From: Candidatus Obscuribacterales bacterium
Lineage (GTDB): Bacteria; Cyanobacteriota; Vampirovibrionia; Obscuribacterales; Obscuribacteraceae
Direction: 5' to 3'
NCBI GenBank assembly: GCA_031292355.1
Contig: JARLHI010000048.1
Location: 310,001 to 374,000, forward strand
Length of the DNA stretch: 64,000 nt
Shown one piece after another: positions 18,952 to 28,303 of this stretch. Made by a program: the position numbers and the translations under genes. The notes under the pieces are model-generated. The model was given only the letters and a program-made list of their open reading frames with translations, did no database searches and was not told the origin of the DNA. Within the stretch, counting starts at the first letter, position 1, and each line of letters begins with the position of its first letter.

Positions 18952-19938
18952 TTAAAATCCAATTTGCTGAAAACACTTAGCTATATCTAATTCTGGTCCT
19001 TTCTTCGAGCCAATGCGCAGTTGCACCGAGCCCGAATTGGTCACACGGCCAATGGCCGTGAAGGGGTTTTCAGAACTATCGTGGTCGTTGACCCATGACT
19101 CCCAAACGGCTTCAGGCACGCAACCAACCAGCTCATAATCTTCACCGCCATAAAGCGCCCAATCATATGCGTTAACACGGGCATCCGAAGCGAGCCTGGC
19201 AGTCTCAATATGGATAGGTATACGTTGCAGATCAATATCCATACCAACGCCGCTAGCTCTCGATATTTGAGCCAGAGCATCGGCCAGACCGTCGCTTGCA
19301 TCCATCAGGGCGCCCTGTCCATTCGTTTGCTTGACAAGAGACCAGGCTTCAGCAATTTTGGGCTTTGGCCGGCGATGAATTTCAGAGCAGTGCAAAAATC
19401 TGGGCGCAGAAGGTTTGGAGGATGTTAGCTGCGACTGTTTCAAATGCCACAAACCGGCTGTAGAAGCGCCAAAATTGCCAGTCACAACAACAATTTCACC
19501 TGGCTTAGCCCGACTGCGAAGCATGCACCCACTTTCATGAACATCACCAATAGCTGTTACATTCACAACTAGGATTGGACCACTAGTTAAATCGCCACCG
19601 ACTATTCTTACTTTGTAAGTGTTAGCGCAGTCGATAATGCCCGAGTACAGTCGATTAAATTGCTCTTTACTAAAAACTCTAGGTAAGGTAAGACAAACAA
19701 CCAGATAACGCGGACGACCGGCCATTGCCGCAATGTCACTCAAATTTACAGCAACAGACTTCCAGCCTATATCTTCGAGGCTACTTAACGCGCGCAGAAA
19801 ATGCGTTCCTTCAACCAGGGTGTCAGCTGTAACCAACTGTTGCCCAGGCAAAACCGCACAGTCGTCGCCGATGAATCTACCATCGGTCCACTCTTTTATT
19901 TGCTCAACTAGAGCGTGCTCACGTGTGACTACCGTCAA
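18952..19938 (-). CDS. thiL: Thiamine-monophosphate kinase ThiL
   Basis: 328 residues, family length. It phosphorylates thiamine monophosphate to the active cofactor. Motifs of the PurM-like fold are seen: FIGDDCAVL, TADTLVEGTHF, RIVGGDLTSGP, LMDASDGLADAL and YGGEDYELVG. The frame begins with a TTG at 19938; no better ATG lies near. It is the first gene of the leftward cluster with folD, two membrane proteins and cinA. The other thiamine genes are not in the window. Confidence 0.93.
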   Translation of the reverse strand: MTVVTREHALVEQIKEWTDGRFIGDDCAVLPGQQLVTADTLVEGTHFLRALSSLEDIGWKSVAVNLSDIAAMAGRPRYLVVCLTLPRVFSKEQFNRLYSGIIDCANTYKVRIVGGDLTSGPILVVNVTAIGDVHESGCMLRSRAKPGEIVVVTGNFGASTAGLWHLKQSQLTSSKPSAPRFLHCSEIHRRPKPKIAEAWSLVKQTNGQGALMDASDGLADALAQISRASGVGMDIDLQRIPIHIETARLASDARVNAYDWALYGGEDYELVGCVPEAVWESWVNDHDSSENPFTAIGRVTNSGSVQLRIGSKKGPELDIAKCFQQIGF

Positions 19939-20032
19939 TTTTATGCCAGAGCCTGTTAGAGATTAGATGCTACAATCTGGCTAAGTAGAAGTCCACAAAT
20001 TGTGTCTTCCTATTTGTCACGGTAGGTAAAAA

Positions 20033-20290
20033 ATGGGTTCAATTGCGTCCATTCTCGGCGGTCTGATCCACCTGGTTGAGCTAGTTGTCGTAGTCTGGTG
20101 CTTACTGACCTGGTTTCCTAACATTCGTTGGTATGACCAGCCTTTTCGTACACTAAACAAGATCGTCACACCGATCCTCGCGCCTTGCAAAAAATTGATT
20201 CCACCTGTCGGCAATTTCGATTTATCTGCGATGGTGACAATTTTCCTTCTGGAATTTCTTCGCAAAGCCGTTATGGCTCTTCCTTTTTAA
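20033..20290 (+). CDS. yggT: YggT-family membrane protein
   Basis: 85 residues with two hydrophobic segments (about 5-24 and 65-83) and the YggT pattern VVWCLLTWFPNIRW, then FRTLNKIVTPILAPCKKLIPP. In many bacteria and cyanobacteria such proteins lie near division or pilus genes and act in the inner membrane; the precise role is unsettled. TAGGTAAAAA precedes the ATG. It is divergent from thiL and 64 bases before the Tat-signal protein. Confidence 0.85.
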   Translation: MGSIASILGGLIHLVELVVVVWCLLTWFPNIRWYDQPFRTLNKIVTPILAPCKKLIPPVGNFDLSAMVTIFLLEFLRKAVMALPF

Positions 20291-20354
20291 ATTTTGCATT
20301 TAAAGTTTTTAGAATTACTTTGGCTACAACTTCAACAACCGAGAGACAACTGAA

Positions 20355-22358
20355 ATGCTATCGCGAAGAACCTTCTTAGCAGGTGGGTTAGCCGTTTCAG
20401 CGCAGTCGATGTTTTGGCATCCAGCCCTTGCTAAACATAAATCTGCCGCTGCAGCCAAGCAAGGACCACATGTGGTAGCGCGTCAGGACTGGGCGCCAGC
20501 CATTGCTCCTGCACAAATAGGCGTAACAGACAGAGGAATCTGCTGTTTCACGGATGAATACGGCAGGCTGGCCCTTATCGATTTCAAACACGTTACTGCT
20601 ACCAAACCATTACGCGTGCTCGGACAGCTTGGTGGTCTCGGCAAAAAAGTCATCCAGCTAAAAGTCATAGGCAGCAGAGCCTACATAGCGGTGCTGACTG
20701 AAAATCAGGCGCAACCACAGCTCGAATTGATTATCGTATCCATGGATAAACCCGAGCAGCCGGCCATTGCCTCGCGCCTGGTTCTTGATAAGTTTTCTGA
20801 GATCACCAGCCTCACCGCCGATGGTGCAGTACTTTGCGTTGGTGGCACAACCGGCAGCGGCGATCAGCTTGTCGCTATCTATAGCAATCCCAAACCCGGA
20901 CATCCGTCAGAGCCAGCCTTTCTCTCGGCTTTTGCCGCAGAAGCCCCAGTCGTTGCTCTAGACTTACAAAATCGCACACTTGTGATTCTTGAAACAAAAG
21001 AAACCAGTCAATTACAAGTCGTCAATTTGCTAGATCCGCGCACACCAATCCTGAAAAAGACCGTCCCTCTAGAAGGTGAATTCACCTCGCTTTCTCGCAT
21101 GGGTGATATCGTCGTAGTAGCTGGCTCTTTTGAAATTGCAGGCAAACAAAGCAAAAGCGGTGTCAACATTGGCGTCAAATCAGTGGCGCTTACGCCGGTA
21201 CCACATGTAGTGTCGCAAATTCCTCTCGATCCCTTGACCACCGTTTTGGATACAGCCGCCAGTCGTGGACAATTTCTCATTCTCGGCGACGCCGATCAGG
21301 AAACACTTCTGATTTCAATGAGCTACGACAAAATGGGCGTACTGAGCAGAACCAGAGAGCTGGAAAATACAAAACTCAAACCGCGCATGGGTCAAAGCTG
21401 TCGCATCGCGGCCCAGGACCGCAATGCATACGTTGCCACAGGCTGGTCTGGTGTTCAAGTTCTGACGATGGGCAATCTTGGCTGGAGTGCCACCACAAAC
21501 TACACCATTCCGAAATACGCAGCTTCAAGCATCGCTTTCTGGCAGAATCTGGTAGTACTGGGCGGTTCAGACCTCAAACTTTACGACATCGCTCAACCCG
21601 ACAAACCACTTCTTGTTTCGACGACTGATTTTGTTGGTAACACGAAAACCATTGTGGGGGCTGGCAGCTATATCCTGTGCTTGTACAAAGATCAATTGAC
21701 TTTGCGAAAAATGCAGAAGCTCGATGAAGTGGTGGCAACTTTAAAAATCACTGGCAGTGAAGTCTCTTTTGATGCAATCAAACAAAAAGTGTATGTTCTG
21801 CAAAACAGCAGCGATAAGAAAACTGTTGTCACCAAAGTGCAGGCTTACTCCAATAGTCTGGTATCAGAACAGAAGTTCGAATTCGACAAAGCCTATTTAC
21901 AAGCAGTAGCAAGCGACGACTTTCTGGTCGTCAGCAATTTAAATGATGTCGCTCTATACAAAGTATCTGCAGAAGCCGAATTGATTGGCACCAGACATTT
22001 TGAAAACTTAGCAGTGCGAGACATCGCCGTTACTAAAGACAATGTTCTTGTCACAGCCATCGACCAGGCGTCAAAAGGCTTCTTGCTGGTACTATCCAAA
22101 GACCAAAACGATTTGAAAGTGCTTGCTTCCTTAAGCCTGCCCAATGACGGTCGCGCCATTGCCGTAGCCAAAGGAACAGCCGTAATTATCGGGCAGGCGG
22201 ACGGCAGAGACTCTGCTGTTGTGATTAGCTTGAAAAATGCTGGCGCACCATCAATAGTATCGTCAATGAATATTATTGAAGAGGCAGCGGCAGTAGTAAT
22301 TAAAGATGAAACAGCCATTGTTGGTGGACGAGGGCTGGAAATTCTAAGCCTGGCTTGA
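20355..22358 (+). CDS. Tat-exported beta-propeller-like (LVIVD-type repeat) protein
   Basis: 667 residues. The N-terminus carries a twin-arginine signal, SRRTFLAGGLAVS, with a likely cleavage after PALA near residue 26. The remainder is a succession of short beta-strand blocks of about 40-50 residues with elements like YGRLALIDFKHVTATKPLRV and DLKLYDIAQPDKPLLVS, typical of LVIVD-type propellers in which a value is reported and a partner bound. No catalytic residues recognised. Tat export suggests folding in the cytosol, perhaps with a cofactor. Substrate unknown. Confidence 0.72.
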   Translation: MLSRRTFLAGGLAVSAQSMFWHPALAKHKSAAAAKQGPHVVARQDWAPAIAPAQIGVTDRGICCFTDEYGRLALIDFKHVTATKPLRVLGQLGGLGKKVIQLKVIGSRAYIAVLTENQAQPQLELIIVSMDKPEQPAIASRLVLDKFSEITSLTADGAVLCVGGTTGSGDQLVAIYSNPKPGHPSEPAFLSAFAAEAPVVALDLQNRTLVILETKETSQLQVVNLLDPRTPILKKTVPLEGEFTSLSRMGDIVVVAGSFEIAGKQSKSGVNIGVKSVALTPVPHVVSQIPLDPLTTVLDTAASRGQFLILGDADQETLLISMSYDKMGVLSRTRELENTKLKPRMGQSCRIAAQDRNAYVATGWSGVQVLTMGNLGWSATTNYTIPKYAASSIAFWQNLVVLGGSDLKLYDIAQPDKPLLVSTTDFVGNTKTIVGAGSYILCLYKDQLTLRKMQKLDEVVATLKITGSEVSFDAIKQKVYVLQNSSDKKTVVTKVQAYSNSLVSEQKFEFDKAYLQAVASDDFLVVSNLNDVALYKVSAEAELIGTRHFENLAVRDIAVTKDNVLVTAIDQASKGFLLVLSKDQNDLKVLASLSLPNDGRAIAVAKGTAVIIGQADGRDSAVVISLKNAGAPSIVSSMNIIEEAAAVVIKDETAIVGGRGLEILSLA

Positions 22359-22753
22359 GTTAGAGCGATTACTCTGCAATGGGTTCGAACTAATCATATA
22401 GAAATTCTTCTTGGATTTATGACCGAAAAAATTCAAGAAAATATTGTTCGTCAGGCTTATGTAAGGTGTGCGCAGTTAAATTGGTGTGTTGGCACTGGCT
22501 AGTCCCTTCACATAAGGCTGAGCTTCAATAGTTTAATTAAGCTATAAATGCAGATAGGCTCAGCGATTGCGGACTTACTCAAGAGAAATTGGTTAATATT
22601 GCTTCGTTAATGTGAGGCATATGAGCATCTCGAGGGTATCAAGGAAAGAACGACTAGTTGCTATGCAAAACATATCAAGTCGAGTTCGCACCATTAAAGC
22701 CAGTTACTTTATTTTCCTGGGTTGAACTACTAAACTGCTGAGGATCCTTTACG
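22359..22753. other. Intergenic region without a recognised gene
   Basis: About 395 bases, AT-rich relative to its neighbours, between the propeller-like gene and the SRPBCC gene. I see no long frame, tRNA or strong terminator. AGCTT...AAGCT around 22521-22543 could form only a weak hairpin. It probably contains the promoter for the following gene. Confidence 0.5.
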
Positions 22754-23410
22754 GTGAAATCGCAAAAAATCGTTCCATTCATTGCTTTGAGCTTATTAAT
22801 AAACCTAACAGCCATGACTACAGCGCCCACTAGTATCGCCGCAAAAAACTCAAACGCACAAACATCCACGGTCTCGAAAGATTCGAACACGGCTGTAAAT
22901 GAATTTCAACCAAGCGTTTCAGAAGAAAAAATTGGCGACAAGACTTTTGCTGTCGGGACCATTCTTGTCAAAGCAAAACCCGAGAAAATCTGGGAACTCC
23001 TCACCAACTACGCCAATCAGCCAGAACTTTTTTCCACAGTGAAAAAGTGCCAGGTCGTTGAAGATAAAGGCGCTAAAAAACTGGTCAGGCAAGTTGTTTG
23101 CCCAAAAGGTTCTCCCATGCACTTTGATTACATTGTAGAAATTGACGAAGTCGCTCCGAAATTGATGGAATGGCACCGAAAGAGCGGCGCACTCAAAGAT
23201 GTTTCTGGCTCATGGAAGCTTGAACCTGACGCAAGCAAACACAACACAATTTTGACCTATTCAATTTATATCGATGGCGGCACGTTCTTGCCTGCGTGGC
23301 TATTGCGCGGACAAAGCAAAAATCAATTGCCTGATGTTCTCAATTCCATTAAGGGCGCTGCAGAACGTGCCTCGGCCAGTTCTGCCACTACCGGAAGTGG
23401 CGCCAGTTAA
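22754..23410 (+). CDS. Secreted SRPBCC/START-like protein
   Basis: 218 residues starting with GTG, with GAGGAT before it. A signal peptide (residues 1-30) is followed by a Ser/Thr/Asn-rich linker. From about 60 to 205 is a single SRPBCC-type domain: VGTILVKAKPEKIWELLTNYANQPELF opens it and SGSWKLEPDASKHNTILTYSIY continues, ending with an amphipathic helix near residues 190-208. Such domains bind hydrophobic ligands in a deep pocket. A periplasmic lipid- or isoprenoid-binding role is inference. Confidence 0.75.
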   Translation: MKSQKIVPFIALSLLINLTAMTTAPTSIAAKNSNAQTSTVSKDSNTAVNEFQPSVSEEKIGDKTFAVGTILVKAKPEKIWELLTNYANQPELFSTVKKCQVVEDKGAKKLVRQVVCPKGSPMHFDYIVEIDEVAPKLMEWHRKSGALKDVSGSWKLEPDASKHNTILTYSIYIDGGTFLPAWLLRGQSKNQLPDVLNSIKGAAERASASSATTGSGAS

Positions 23411-23555
23411 TTTATCGCATAAAGCGTCGTTTCAAATTAAAATTTGATATTTGCCGATTCTTTGGAATATTAGGTGGATATTGAGCGCATTAGTTATCTC
23501 TTCAGGGTAGAAATAAGGAAGAGACTAATTGTCCAATTGTTCTTTTGGAGGAGCA

Positions 23556-24494
23556 ATGACCAGCGCATCACCCAAGACCCGGCGAAAATTTCCTCGCATC
23601 GTATCCAGCGCCTTCGAGCATCCAGCCGATCGAGCGGCACTTGACGCGGTCAAGCGCATCCCTGTCATCGACAAATTATTCAGCAAATTTCTTGAGCTGG
23701 GCATAGAAAAAGCCTTCCGCATCCAGTTGATTGGGCAGGCTATTCACGTTACTCCCAAGCAATGCCCCAAAATCTACAAGCTCTTCAAAGAAGCAGCTGA
23801 TATTTTGGATATGCACGAGCCAGACCTGTTTTTGTCCTCGGCACCGTCGCCAAACGCCTTCACTTTTGGCGTCGAGCGTCCTTTCATCGTTATCAATTCC
23901 AGCCTCGTCGACCTTTTAGAAGAAGATGAACTACAGGCGGTTCTGGGGCATGAACTGGGACACGTCAAAGCCGGTCATGTGCTCTATCGCAGTATCGCGC
24001 ACATTCTAGCTCACCTGTTGCAACAATTTTTAGCTCTTGGTCAAGTCGCCAAACTGGGTCTAGCTGTCGCCCTTGCCGATTGGTCACGCAAATCAGAACT
24101 GACCGCTGACCGAGCAGAGTTGCTCGTAACGCAAGACGTAGACGTTTGTTTACGCCTGCACATGAAGCTTGCTTCTGGTTCAAAAACTGTCTTCGACCAG
24201 ATCGATCACAATGAATTCCTCAAACAGGCTGATGCTTACGAAGATCTTGAGTATTCTACGCTCAACAAAATCCACAAATTCATGCAAGAACTGTGGCTCA
24301 GTCACCCAGTTCCTGTGGCTCGAGCCAAGGAAATCAAAGCCTGGTCAGAAAGTAAGCAATACAAGGAAATCATTGCCGGACGCTACCCAACCGGTGAGCC
24401 TGGCATCGAATTACGTTCATGTCCACACTGCAGCTCCAAAATCAGTCCTTCCTTTTTCTTCTGTCCTGATTGCGGAAAAAATGCCCGCATCTAG
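23556..24494 (+). CDS. M48-family metalloprotease with C-terminal zinc ribbon
   Basis: 312 residues from an ATG with a near-perfect GGAGGAG six bases before it; an in-frame TTG 27 bases upstream is less likely. The zinc-protease helix GHELGHVKAGH gives HExxH, and ELTADRAELL supplies the third ligand in the usual M48 position. The C-terminus has two Cys pairs (CPHC and CPDC) forming a zinc ribbon. Hydrophobic stretches near 145-180 may touch the membrane. HtpX-type M48 enzymes degrade damaged membrane proteins; the zinc ribbon end is less common. Confidence 0.88.
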   Translation: MTSASPKTRRKFPRIVSSAFEHPADRAALDAVKRIPVIDKLFSKFLELGIEKAFRIQLIGQAIHVTPKQCPKIYKLFKEAADILDMHEPDLFLSSAPSPNAFTFGVERPFIVINSSLVDLLEEDELQAVLGHELGHVKAGHVLYRSIAHILAHLLQQFLALGQVAKLGLAVALADWSRKSELTADRAELLVTQDVDVCLRLHMKLASGSKTVFDQIDHNEFLKQADAYEDLEYSTLNKIHKFMQELWLSHPVPVARAKEIKAWSESKQYKEIIAGRYPTGEPGIELRSCPHCSSKISPSFFFCPDCGKNARI

Positions 24495-24535
24495 TAAAAA
24501 GTTGCTAGTGGTCAGATTTTTCGAAGCAAATCTGA

Positions 24536-24570
24536 AAAAAGCACCGACGCTCGAGAGGTCGGTGCTTTTT
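24536..24570. terminator. Strong, probably bidirectional intrinsic terminator
   Basis: A perfect stem GCACCGAC/GTCGGTGC with a nine-base loop is flanked by A5 and T5, extending the stem to 13 pairs. It sits between the convergent M48 protease gene and zinc-ribbon gene and can serve both. Confidence 0.9.
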
Positions 24571-24590
24571 ACTTTTATTTACCGAAGGTG

Positions 24591-25070
24591 CTAATTGTTT
24601 TCCGGTTCCACGTCAATAATGTCGTCAGAGCCATTTGAAGATTTCTTCAGAGGCTCACCGCAAACAGGGCAGAACGACTTCTCACGACTAGCAGGAGCGT
24701 GGCACCGAGGGCATTCGTAGCCAGGTGTCGGATTGAAACCAGCTTTAGCTTCGGCTTTGGCGGAAGCAGCAGCGTTTGGATCAGACTGTGTTTTGAGACT
24801 GTCCATCTCTGCCTGAAGAATGCCAATTTCGTGCTCGAGGGCTGTCACCTCATCTGCTTTTTCTTTCAATAGGTCCTCTGTGATATTGATGTTGCGACTG
24901 TATTTGTCACAAACGAGTCGACCAATTTCAAGCAATTTGGCTGTGCGCTTGCGCTCTAGGTCACGCACATTGGCGTTCAAATTGTAGCCTTGCAGCATCT
25001 CCTGGGAGCGCGCCTGGACCTTTTCGACCTCACGACCGATTCCGTGAAAGACATCGTCAAATATTGTCAT
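24591..25070 (-). CDS. Coiled-coil protein with C-terminal zinc ribbon
   Basis: 159 residues. Residues 1-100 are helical and highly charged, with a coiled-coil pattern (DLERKRTAKLLEIGRLV, then ADEVTALEHEIGILQAEMD). Residues 115-140 form a zinc ribbon with CPRC and CPVC, like those of the M48 protein across the terminator. AGGAGAA stands before the ATG. It lies 19 bases after the GAF-GGDEF gene in the same direction, so it is probably in its operon. Function unknown. Confidence 0.72.
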   Translation of the reverse strand: MTIFDDVFHGIGREVEKVQARSQEMLQGYNLNANVRDLERKRTAKLLEIGRLVCDKYSRNINITEDLLKEKADEVTALEHEIGILQAEMDSLKTQSDPNAAASAKAEAKAGFNPTPGYECPRCHAPASREKSFCPVCGEPLKKSSNGSDDIIDVEPENN

Positions 25071-25089
25071 TACTATTCTCCTAGCCGCT

Positions 25090-26799
25090 CTAAATTTTCT
25101 CTTTGAGATTTTTAAGTTCTTGCAATTCTTGCAAATCTTGAATTGCTTTCCTATCTTTTAAATCTTGCAAGGCTTGCGCCGCTTTCTGTCCAAGAGGACC
25201 GTCAGCCACACTGACTTGATTTCGACCAGACTGCTTAGCCACATAAAGGGCTTCGTCAGCTCGTTGAAAAAGCGAATCAGCATTATCTGCATGCAATGGA
25301 AAGGTAGACACACCAAGGCTTGCAGAAATTTTGCCTGGTCCTTCAATATCCACTTCATTGATTAGTCGACGCACTCTTTCAGCCAGCTCTCTAGCCATAT
25401 CAACGCCCGTATTAGGCAATAACAGACAAAATTCTTCGCCACCATAACGTGCCGGAGAGTCGACAGAACGACATGACTGCTTCAACGTGGCCCCTATCTG
25501 TTTGATGGCTTCATCGCCAACTTGGTGACCAAAAGTATCGTTGATCTTTTTCAAATGATCTAAGTCAATGACGACCAGAGACAGTGGTTCGCCATAACGT
25601 TTGGCGCGTTCAAATTCACGCACGAGCATCTCGTTGAAACTGCGTCTGTTTGCAACACCAGTCAAACCGTCCGTAACAGCCTGCCGTTCGCGTTCTTGAT
25701 GCAATTCGGCATTTTCAATAGCCACCGACAATTGATCGGCAAGTGCGCCAAAAAAGGATAGGTCGTCGATATTCCAATGCCTAGGATGCAGACAGTCTTG
25801 CAGAAACAAAACACCCAGTACACTTTCGCGCATCACCAGAGGCACTATTAAACCCGAGCGAATATTTAGTTGAGCAAGAAACTCTTTGTCATACGCGCAT
25901 TTTTCGTGAGTTTCAATATCCTCAATCACCTCAGGCGAAGTTTTGCTCGTTGCTTGTCTTGCAAACTCATAACCTTTTTGTGAATAGAATAAATCTTTGA
26001 CAGGCGAGGCGTTGGTCTGCACGAATTCAAATCCTTGCACCTCAACTGGATCAACATTTTCGACTATGCGCAAAAGCAAACAACGGCTAACACCAAAGTT
26101 AGTCCCCAGAGTTTCGACTGTGGTTTCCAAAACTTGCTTAATATGCACGGAGCTGCGAACGGCATTTGAAATCCAGTAAATAAGCCGCTCTCGCTCAACT
26201 TGCTTGGTGCGCATTGTCGTTTTTAAAGTGAAATCATGAATCAGCTTCACAGTCTGTTCTTCGAGCATAGAAGTTTTGTCTTCCATTTCTTCGTACTGAC
26301 TGCGCAGACGATCGTTTTCGCGCTTTAACTCTTTGTATTCCCAGGCATTCGCAAGAGCCGTGTAGAAGCGAAACTCCTGTAATTGTGTCAAGATTTCAGC
26401 CTGCTCTCCTGCTTCGATTTCATCGCCTTGAGCCATCAAAATACAGGCAATTAGCACATCGTTGTGGATGACGCGATAACAATAAACAGGTAACAGATCT
26501 TTGTTGAAAGTGCCGTCTAATTCATCTTCGTCGATTTCATAAAAGACCTTTTCGGAATTTTCTGAGTTAATCTCAGACTTGACGAAAGCCTCACCAAATT
26601 TCAAAAAGTCTTTTTTCAACGGGCCATAGACGAATTTCTCGCCGAAACTCTCGAGATCCGAGTCCCACATGAGCATGGCAACAGTTTTTGCCCCGACGAC
26701 GGCCGTAATTATCTCAGCAGCAGTTTCTGCTACCTCGTCTAAATCGATGGACGAGAGGAGTTTTACTTTCAAAATAGCGGTGTCGTCAACGGTTTGCAT
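25090..26799 (-). CDS. GAF-domain diguanylate cyclase
   Basis: 569 residues, no membrane segment. The N-terminal about 150 residues are GAF-like and acidic, followed by a coiled coil (155-205). A second GAF domain (about 215-370) has SGLIVPLVMRESVLGVLFLQD. The GGDEF domain (375-535) has an intact RYGGEEFCLLLP and DLDHLKKINDTFGHQVGD, so c-di-GMP synthesis is expected. The C-terminal 30 residues are a Leu/Gln/Lys repeat (LQDLK, IQDLQELQELKNLK) likely to form a short coiled coil. It is probably a soluble sensor; the signal is unknown. Confidence 0.9.
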   Translation of the reverse strand: MQTVDDTAILKVKLLSSIDLDEVAETAAEIITAVVGAKTVAMLMWDSDLESFGEKFVYGPLKKDFLKFGEAFVKSEINSENSEKVFYEIDEDELDGTFNKDLLPVYCYRVIHNDVLIACILMAQGDEIEAGEQAEILTQLQEFRFYTALANAWEYKELKRENDRLRSQYEEMEDKTSMLEEQTVKLIHDFTLKTTMRTKQVERERLIYWISNAVRSSVHIKQVLETTVETLGTNFGVSRCLLLRIVENVDPVEVQGFEFVQTNASPVKDLFYSQKGYEFARQATSKTSPEVIEDIETHEKCAYDKEFLAQLNIRSGLIVPLVMRESVLGVLFLQDCLHPRHWNIDDLSFFGALADQLSVAIENAELHQERERQAVTDGLTGVANRRSFNEMLVREFERAKRYGEPLSLVVIDLDHLKKINDTFGHQVGDEAIKQIGATLKQSCRSVDSPARYGGEEFCLLLPNTGVDMARELAERVRRLINEVDIEGPGKISASLGVSTFPLHADNADSLFQRADEALYVAKQSGRNQVSVADGPLGQKAAQALQDLKDRKAIQDLQELQELKNLKEKI

Positions 26800-26913
26800 T
26801 CTGCATCAATGTGCCCGTACGGGCTGAATACCAATCACGAGGGCGCAAGTCACTTCATTTCGGCTAAAATAGCCTCACAAGAAACAATGATAGAAGGTCA
26901 GAGGTCAGAAATC

Positions 26914-27318
26914 ATGCCATGGACTAAGTCAAACCAGCCGGTGATTATTGAAAGAACTGTCGCAGGCATTTGTTATCTGACGGTCGGGCTTGCGGGGCTG
27001 CTTTACATCATTGTGACCGGGAATAAAACCCAGTCTCTATTTTTTCGATTTCATTTCCTCCAATCAATTATGCTTGGCATCTTTTTGTTTTTATTTCAAA
27101 TGGCTTATGGCGCTCTATCGCAAATACTGGGCGGGATTCTCGGATTGATACCCGGTTTGCATGGTGGCGCCCTCGTCATGGAACCCATTGCCGTGCTGAT
27201 GCAGGGTGTAAACGTTCTGGTTTTGGTACTTTGCGCTTACGGGGCAATTTTTGCCTTTCTAGGCAAACAAGCTGAAATTCCCGGACTATCGCGCCTCGTG
27301 CGGCAGCAAATGCGCTGA
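26914..27318 (+). CDS. Tic20-like/DUF4870-like membrane protein
   Basis: 134 residues from the ATG at 26914, chosen because GAGGT precedes it by eight bases; earlier in-frame ATGs (26794, 26887) would run into the divergent GGDEF gene or lack an SD. Three to four membrane helices are visible. FFRFHFLQSIMLGIFLF after the first helix and the ending GKQAEIPGLSRLVRQQM match the cyanobacterial Tic20/Ycf60 pattern, in which a short hydrophilic motif follows helix 1 and the chain ends with a Lys/Pro-containing tail. DUF4870 membrane proteins are the main alternative. Confidence 0.6.
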   Translation: MPWTKSNQPVIIERTVAGICYLTVGLAGLLYIIVTGNKTQSLFFRFHFLQSIMLGIFLFLFQMAYGALSQILGGILGLIPGLHGGALVMEPIAVLMQGVNVLVLVLCAYGAIFAFLGKQAEIPGLSRLVRQQMR

Positions 27319-27319
27319 T

Positions 27320-28303
27320 ATGCCGCAACTGTCAAGACTGGCTGCTATCCTGTTGCTGGTAAGTCTTACCAGTATCACTTGCGTCAAAGCTCAATCTGAG
27401 GCAGTTACCGACAAGACGCTCTGGTTTGCCCAAAATCAAACCACCAGCCCCAATTTATATTCAAACAGCGCCAGCCAGGTGATCGGTCCGACCATTTTGC
27501 CTGAAGCACCAGGCACGGTTAATGGTGGCAATCCTTTTCAAGGCCTAGGTCGTCCCGATGATACCGGTCCATTGAGAGCTAATCCCCTCCAGCAATACAT
27601 GCCGGGAAATAATACCAATGGGTTGTTCTCCACAGGCAGCAGTTTTCCCTCCACTTCGACGGTGGAGCAACCCGGGTTTGGTGGGCAAGCAGGATTTTCA
27701 TCAAATAACACCAGTAACGATCCAGGAATTATTAATCCAGCTTTAAATCAGTCAAGCATTCCAGCCCTAAATCAAGCGCCCGGAGAAACTAATCCTGGCC
27801 CAAATGCAGCTCTAATGCAAAATTTGAATCCCGTGCCGCAGTCCCAGCCAGGCGATAATGCAAACAACCAGGCTCGCTCGATAGGCGATACCACAGGAGA
27901 TACCAAATCCACTGCGATCGATCCGCAGTCTGCGAAAAGTAAAATCGATAAAGAAGAGAATTCCAACTCCGAAAGCGGACTTTTTGTGGACAAATTATTG
28001 ACCAAATCGCACCAGAGTCGCTCCAAATCTACCCACGATGCAACCTCTAGAGAAACCAATCAGCTGGCAACGGCATTAAAAGAGATGAACAGTGGCAGCT
28101 ATACAAAGTGTCTCGAGACATTAGATAGCATCATTAAAAACGAGCCGAAAAATGCTCAAGCTTATTACGTCAAAGCCGTAACAAATGTTTTGATGCGCGA
28201 TTTTGCTCACGCCAGACAGAATTACGAAATGACCTTGCGCTGCACAAACGATGAACAACTGATCGCAAAAACAAAAACTGGCTTGAAAAAATTAGGTCGA
28301 TAG
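27320..28303 (+). CDS. Secreted Asn/Pro/Gln-rich protein with C-terminal TPR
   Basis: 327 residues. A signal peptide (1-25) leads into about 200 residues of low-complexity, Asn/Gln/Pro/Gly-rich sequence with no fold I recognise. Residues 245-325 hold two TPR units (SGSYTKCLETLDSIIKNEPKN and NAQAYYVKAVTNVLMRDF). The ATG lies one base after the stop of the Tic20-like gene, so the two are coupled. The last 12 bases overlap the convergent GDPD gene. Probably a periplasmic scaffold protein. Confidence 0.7.
   Translation: MPQLSRLAAILLLVSLTSITCVKAQSEAVTDKTLWFAQNQTTSPNLYSNSASQVIGPTILPEAPGTVNGGNPFQGLGRPDDTGPLRANPLQQYMPGNNTNGLFSTGSSFPSTSTVEQPGFGGQAGFSSNNTSNDPGIINPALNQSSIPALNQAPGETNPGPNAALMQNLNPVPQSQPGDNANNQARSIGDTTGDTKSTAIDPQSAKSKIDKEENSNSESGLFVDKLLTKSHQSRSKSTHDATSRETNQLATALKEMNSGSYTKCLETLDSIIKNEPKNAQAYYVKAVTNVLMRDFAHARQNYEMTLRCTNDEQLIAKTKTGLKKLGR

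Noticed and set aside
23432..23447. TCAAATT-AA-AATTTGA palindrome after the SRPBCC gene
   Set aside because: AT-only core, single copy and no T tract; too easily chance to list as operator or terminator.
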